Assembly (NCBI GenBank): GCA_001805085.1
Contig: MHEA01000171.1
Coordinates: 284-9,708, forward strand
Direction of reading: 5' to 3'
Source of the DNA: Nitrospirae bacterium GWC2_57_9
GTDB lineage: Bacteria > Nitrospirota > UBA9217
Length of the DNA: 9,425 bases
Shown piece after piece: positions 6,661-9,425 of the stretch. The number at the start of each line of letters is the position of its first letter. Position 1 is the stretch's first letter. Made by a program: the position numbers and the translations under genes. The notes beneath the pieces are model-generated. The model was not told the origin of the DNA. It did not search any database and saw nothing but the letters and a program-made list of their open reading frames with translations.

Positions 6661-6694
6661 TCAGTTCGGAGTGCGGAGTTCGGAGTGTGGAGTG
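6661..6694 (+). repeat. intergenic repeat family A, copy 2
   Basis: Starts two bases after the ilvB stop codon. GAGTGCGGAGTTCGGAGTG (6669-6687) is identical to 1160-1178, in the same orientation relative to the upstream gene, and is flanked by further GTTCGGAGTG and GGAGTG part-units. Confidence 0.75.
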
Positions 6695-6708
6695 AGAAGT
6701 GCTTTTAA

Positions 6709-6740
6709 ATCCGTGTTCATCCGTGTTCATCCGTGGTTCC
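6709..6740 (+). repeat. intergenic repeat family B (tandem ATCCGTGTTC)
   Basis: Two exact direct copies of ATCCGTGTTC (6709-6718, 6719-6728) and a third, altered copy, ATCCGTGGTTCC (6729-6740). Read on the minus strand this gives the peptide-like NTDEHG. I recall this ATCCGTGTTC/ATCTGTGTTC type of repeat as common between genes in many unrelated environmental genomes. It ends 22 bases before ilvN. Confidence 0.78.
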
Positions 6741-6762
6741 AAATATTGTTTAAGGGTAGACT

Positions 6763-7236
6763 ATGAAACATATCATCTCGGTTCTCGTTGAAAACAAGTT
6801 CGGTGTGCTGTCGCGGGTCTCAGGGCTTTTCAGCGGCAGGGGGTTCAATATCGAGACGATCTCCGTCGGTCCCACGCTGGACCCGTCCATTTCGCAGATG
6901 ACGATCGTGACGACCGGGGATGACCGCATCCTGGAGCAGATCATCAAGCAACTGAACAAGCTGATCGACGTGATCAAGGTGACCGATCTCGCGGAAAAGG
7001 AGTTCGTGGAGCGGGAGATGTGTCTCATCAAGGTCAATGCCCCCGCCGAGCACCGGGCGGAGGCGCTCAGGATCGCCGACATCTTCAGGGCGCGGGTCGT
7101 GGACTCGACGATCAAGACCTATACCTTCCAGGTCACCGGTGATGAAAAGAAACTGGCGGCCTTCATCGAACTGCTCCGCCCGATCGGGATCAAGGAGATC
7201 GTGCGGACCGGTAAAGTAGCGATCACCAGAGAGTAA
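6763..7236 (+). CDS. ilvN: acetolactate synthase, small regulatory subunit
   Basis: A 157-residue protein with an N-terminal ACT domain (about 1-75) and a C-terminal domain (about 80-157), the usual size for bacterial IlvN/IlvH. It activates IlvB and gives feedback inhibition by valine. The block ENKFGVLSRVSGLFSGRGFN (10-29) contains Gly14 and Asn29, positions tied to valine binding in E. coli IlvH, so valine sensitivity is expected by inference. The second domain holds KVNAPAEHRAEALRIADIF, typical for the family. ATG 6763 has a modest ribosome site, AAGGGT (6752-6757). The next gene starts 14 bases after the stop, so the two are very likely co-transcribed. Confidence 0.95.
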   Translation: MKHIISVLVENKFGVLSRVSGLFSGRGFNIETISVGPTLDPSISQMTIVTTGDDRILEQIIKQLNKLIDVIKVTDLAEKEFVEREMCLIKVNAPAEHRAEALRIADIFRARVVDSTIKTYTFQVTGDEKKLAAFIELLRPIGIKEIVRTGKVAITRE

Positions 7237-7237
7237 T

Positions 7238-7243
7238 GGGGAG
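7238..7243 (+). promoter_or_regulatory. Shine-Dalgarno site deciding the lipoprotein start
   Basis: GGGGAG lies seven bases before ATG 7251. The in-frame ATG at 7236, which shares a base with the ilvN stop, has no comparable site, so 7251 is preferred. The bases GGAGTGCGGA here resemble a repeat A unit, perhaps by chance. Confidence 0.65.
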
Positions 7244-7250
7244 TGCGGAT

Positions 7251-7913
7251 ATGAAGCATACAGAATCAGCAAAACGGCGGCATTTTGGCAGCATTCTAAC
7301 GATGGTCCTGGTCGCGTCCGTGTTGCTTGCCGGCTGCGTCCAGAAGGGGCCCATCCTGGTCGATGCCGTCTACCAGGTCCCGGTGGGAGTTACGCCGGAC
7401 CGGGCGCCGGAAGCGGTCGTGGGGTTGATCCCCTTCAAGGATGAGCGTGGGAAAACGGATTCCGTTGCCGGGAAACGTTTCAATTCCCTGAGCGATACCA
7501 CCAACGACCTGGTGGTGCAGGGGACCGTATCGGACAAGGTGACGACCGCGGTCCGTCGGTCGCTTGTCGCGCGTGATATCACTGTCAAGGAACTCGCCGG
7601 CTGGGACCTCACCGAGCCCGGCATTCCCGCCGCGCCGGTGAGCCTCGTCCTGAGCGGCGAGATCAAGACCTTCTGGGCCGAGGCCGTTTCCTCGGTGGCG
7701 AACACGAAGGTAACGGCGAGGGTCGAGGTCCGTGTCGTGGCTGCCGACCCCGTTCAGAAGAAGATCGTCCGCGTGTTGAACGTCAACAGCTCTCTTGAAC
7801 GGACAAACGTCACCTTCTCCTCCGCATTTGTGGAGGCGACGATGTCGGAAGCGCTCTCCGCGGCGATCAATCAGATATTCAGCGACCAGGAGTTCGCGAA
7901 CAGGTTCAAGTAG
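7251..7913 (+). CDS. YajG-like lipoprotein
   Basis: A 220-residue predicted lipoprotein. A basic start (KRRHF), a hydrophobic core and the lipobox L-A-G-C place the lipidated Cys at residue 29, leaving about 192 mature residues; no Asp follows Cys, so outer-membrane sorting is expected in a Gram-negative cell. The mature part resembles YajG: an early VVGLIPFKDERG strand, SLVLSGEIKTFWAEA, repeated beta strands, a serine- and alanine-rich stretch (SSAFVEATMSEALSAAINQIF), and EFANRF near the end. The match is by pattern only. YajG function is poorly known. It sits between ilvN and ilvC, 14 bases after one and 39 before the other, with no role in amino-acid synthesis visible. Confidence 0.6.
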   Translation: MKHTESAKRRHFGSILTMVLVASVLLAGCVQKGPILVDAVYQVPVGVTPDRAPEAVVGLIPFKDERGKTDSVAGKRFNSLSDTTNDLVVQGTVSDKVTTAVRRSLVARDITVKELAGWDLTEPGIPAAPVSLVLSGEIKTFWAEAVSSVANTKVTARVEVRVVAADPVQKKIVRVLNVNSSLERTNVTFSSAFVEATMSEALSAAINQIFSDQEFANRFK

Positions 7914-7952
7914 ACCGTTTTTCATATTTATTCGATCTTGAAAGGGGACAGC

Positions 7953-8969
7953 ATGAAGCTCTATTACGACAAAGACACCGATCTCTCCATCATCCGCAGC
8001 AAGAAGGTGACAATCGTCGGCTACGGATCCCAGGGGCACGCCCATGCGCTGAATCTGAAGGACAGCGGCGTCAACGTCACGGTGGCGCTGCGCGAGGGCT
8101 CGCCCTCGGTCAAGAAGGCGCAGAACGCGGGCCTCGCCGTGAAGAACGTCGCCGACGCGGTGAAAGAGGCGGACCTGGTGATGGTGCTGGCGCCGGACGA
8201 GCACCAGCGCAAGATCTACGCGGAAAACATCGAGCCGAACCTGAAGAAGGGGGCGACGCTCGCCTTCGCCCACGGCTTCAACATCCACTATAACCAGATC
8301 GTGCCGCGCGCCGATCTTGACGTTATCATGATCGCGCCCAAGGCCCCGGGCCACACGGTGCGAAACGAGTTCGTGAAGGGGGGCGGTGTTCCCGATCTGA
8401 TCGCGATCTTCCAGGACGCTTCCGGCAAGGCCAAGGATACCGCGCTTTCCTATGCCTCCGCCATCGGCGGCGGCCGCACGGGCATCATCGAGACCACCTT
8501 TAAGGACGAGACCGAAACGGATCTCTTCGGTGAGCAGGCTGTGCTTTGCGGCGGCTGCGTAGAGCTCGTGAAGACAGGCTTCGAGACGCTGGTGGAGGCC
8601 GGCTACGCTCCGGAGATGGCGTACTTCGAGTGTCTGCACGAACTGAAGCTCATCGTCGATCTCATGTACGAAGGCGGCATCGCCAACATGAACTACTCGA
8701 TCTCGAACAACGCCGAGTACGGCGAGTATGTCACCGGCCCGAAGGTGATCAACGAATCGAGCCGCGCCGCCATGAGGGAGGCGCTCAAAAACATCCAGAG
8801 CGGCGAGTACGCCAAACGCTTTATCCTCGAAGGAATGACCAACTATCCTGAAATGACGGGGCGCAGGCGCCTGAATGCCGCGCACCAGATAGAGATCGTG
8901 GGCGAGAAGCTTCGCAGCATGATGCCGTGGATCACCGCTAATAAGCTGGTGGACAAGAGCAAGAATTAG
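7953..8969 (+). CDS. ilvC: ketol-acid reductoisomerase (NADP+), class I
   Basis: A 338-residue enzyme, exactly the short class I length. It isomerises and reduces acetolactate and acetohydroxybutyrate, using Mg2+ and a nicotinamide cofactor. The Rossmann motif is GYGSQGHAHA (23-32). The cofactor-specificity loop LREGSPS (46-52) has Arg47, Ser50 and Ser52, the pattern of NADPH-preferring enzymes. Metal ligands Asp190, Glu194, Glu226 and Glu230, the catalytic-site His107 and the substrate-contacting Ser251 are all present. The frame is open to a TTG at 7938, but ATG 7953 has AAAGGGGA (7941-7948) just upstream and gives the family N-terminus MKLYYDKD. Repeat C lies a few bases after the stop. 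Confidence 0.97.
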   Translation: MKLYYDKDTDLSIIRSKKVTIVGYGSQGHAHALNLKDSGVNVTVALREGSPSVKKAQNAGLAVKNVADAVKEADLVMVLAPDEHQRKIYAENIEPNLKKGATLAFAHGFNIHYNQIVPRADLDVIMIAPKAPGHTVRNEFVKGGGVPDLIAIFQDASGKAKDTALSYASAIGGGRTGIIETTFKDETETDLFGEQAVLCGGCVELVKTGFETLVEAGYAPEMAYFECLHELKLIVDLMYEGGIANMNYSISNNAEYGEYVTGPKVINESSRAAMREALKNIQSGEYAKRFILEGMTNYPEMTGRRRLNAAHQIEIVGEKLRSMMPWITANKLVDKSKN

Positions 8970-8973
8970 GACA

Positions 8974-9064
8974 AGCACGAAGCACGAAATCCGAAATCCT
9001 AATTATGAGTTTTCTTGATCGGTTCGCGTTTGTTTCGGATTTCGATATTCGAATTTAGGGTTTG
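8974..9064 (+). repeat. intergenic repeat family C, copy 2
   Basis: Begins five bases after the ilvC stop with two direct AGCACGA heptamers (8974-8987), then AAATCCGAAATCCTAATTA (8987-9005), identical to 4821-4839. The right arm at 9033-9064 matches 27 of 32 bases of 4869-4900. AAATCCGAAA (8987-8996) can pair with TTTCGGATTT (9033-9042). The centre (9006-9032) differs from copy 1, as in a mobile or recombining hairpin element with conserved ends. Confidence 0.8.
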
Positions 9065-9073
9065 ACTAAAATT

Positions 9074-9425
9074 ATGATGAAAAACTATGGCATACCGGTC
9101 GCGTCCGAGGGGTGGATCTTCATCGTCCCTCTTGCGGTCGTTACGGTCCTGTTGTTCCTGCTTGGCTGGAGGAACACGGGGATCGTGTTCCTCGTACTGA
9201 CGCTGTTCGTCCTGTTCTTCTTTCGGGACCCGGAACGGAAGATCCCTGAAGGGAACACCCTGGTGGTATCCCCGGCGGACGGCAGGGTGATCGTGATCAA
9301 GGACATCTACGAGCCGACCTACCTGAAGCAGGACGTGAAGCAGATCAGCATCTTCCTGTCCGTGTTCAACGTGCATGTGAACCGTTCACCCGTCGGCGGG
9401 ACCGTCGAAGCCGTGAAGTACAACC
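9074..9425 (+). CDS. psd: phosphatidylserine decarboxylase, N-terminal part (cut by window end)
   Basis: The first 117 residues of a phosphatidylserine decarboxylase proenzyme, which makes phosphatidylethanolamine at the inner membrane. Two hydrophobic segments (about 15-32 and 36-50) precede FFRDPERKIP, then VVSPADGRV with Asp69, and SVFNVHVNRSP with His101. This compact layout fits the short (about 210-220 residue) Psd type seen in Geobacter- and Rhizobium-like bacteria. The serine motif where the proenzyme cleaves itself lies beyond the window. ATG 9074 or the adjacent ATG 9077 is the start; neither has a strong ribosome site, the best candidate being AGGG at 9057-9060, inside repeat C. 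A pssA gene often follows in related genomes, which cannot be checked here. Confidence 0.92.
   Translation, partial: MMKNYGIPVASEGWIFIVPLAVVTVLLFLLGWRNTGIVFLVLTLFVLFFFRDPERKIPEGNTLVVSPADGRVIVIKDIYEPTYLKQDVKQISIFLSVFNVHVNRSPVGGTVEAVKYN

Noticed and set aside
6709..6740. Repeat B as a minimal CRISPR array
   Set aside because: The units are ten-base direct tandem repeats with no spacers, and there are no cas genes in the window.
6164..6742. Minus-strand open frame of 192 codons opposite ilvB and repeats A/B
   Set aside because: Its start is a translation of repeat B (NTDEHG) and repeat A, and the rest is antisense to the conserved ThDP domain of ilvB.
7296..8978. Long minus-strand open frame (560 codons) opposite the lipoprotein and ilvC
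   Set aside because: It lies antisense to ilvC, whose active-site residues are all recognisable. The frame is a by-product of GC-rich codon use and its translation has low-complexity Arg/His/Asp composition.

Overview
The window looks like chromosomal DNA of a Gram-negative bacterium: two genes encode lipoproteins with clear lipoboxes, and the coding DNA is GC-rich. The gene order ilvD-ilvB-ilvN-(lipoprotein)-ilvC-psd, the short YdcH/DUF465 protein and the intergenic repeats recall Nitrospirota or the former Deltaproteobacteria (Geobacter-like). That placement is inferred from memory of gene order and has not been tested. All recognised genes lie on the + strand.

Layout. Positions 1-110 hold the basic, Gly/Arg/Pro-rich C-terminal tail of an unidentified gene. 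Next come acylphosphatase (147-446) and an overlapping DUF4253-type lipoprotein (427-1158). A repeat-bearing gap follows, then the overlapping pair tsaB-rimI (1371-2542), which covers tRNA t6A synthesis and N-terminal protein acetylation. A small DUF465 (YdcH-like) gene (2677-2916) stands alone, with its own predicted promoter and two consecutive intrinsic terminators (2924-3020). A promoter and a structured leader of about 110 nt then introduce the branched-chain amino-acid cluster: ilvD (TTG start, 3164), ilvB (4919), ilvN (6763), a YajG-like lipoprotein (7251) and ilvC (7953). The phosphatidylserine decarboxylase gene psd starts at 9074 and runs off the window end.

Function. IlvB and IlvN form acetolactate synthase, IlvC is the NADPH-type ketol-acid reductoisomerase and IlvD is the dihydroxy-acid dehydratase. 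Together they supply the shared steps of the valine and isoleucine pathway and the precursor for leucine. The psd gene adds membrane phospholipid synthesis to the same strand.

The most unusual feature is intergenic. Three unrelated short repeat families sit almost directly after stop codons: family A (GAGTGCGGAGTTCGGAGTG) after the DUF4253 gene and after ilvB, family B (tandem ATCCGTGTTC) between ilvB and ilvN, and family C (AAATCCGAAATCCTAATTA with inverted right arms) after ilvD and after ilvC. I found no CRISPR array, transposase, phage gene, toxin-antitoxin pair or defence island. This is mainly a housekeeping region, and I do not claim a new system. The repeats, the ilvD leader and the two lipoproteins deserve a second look.
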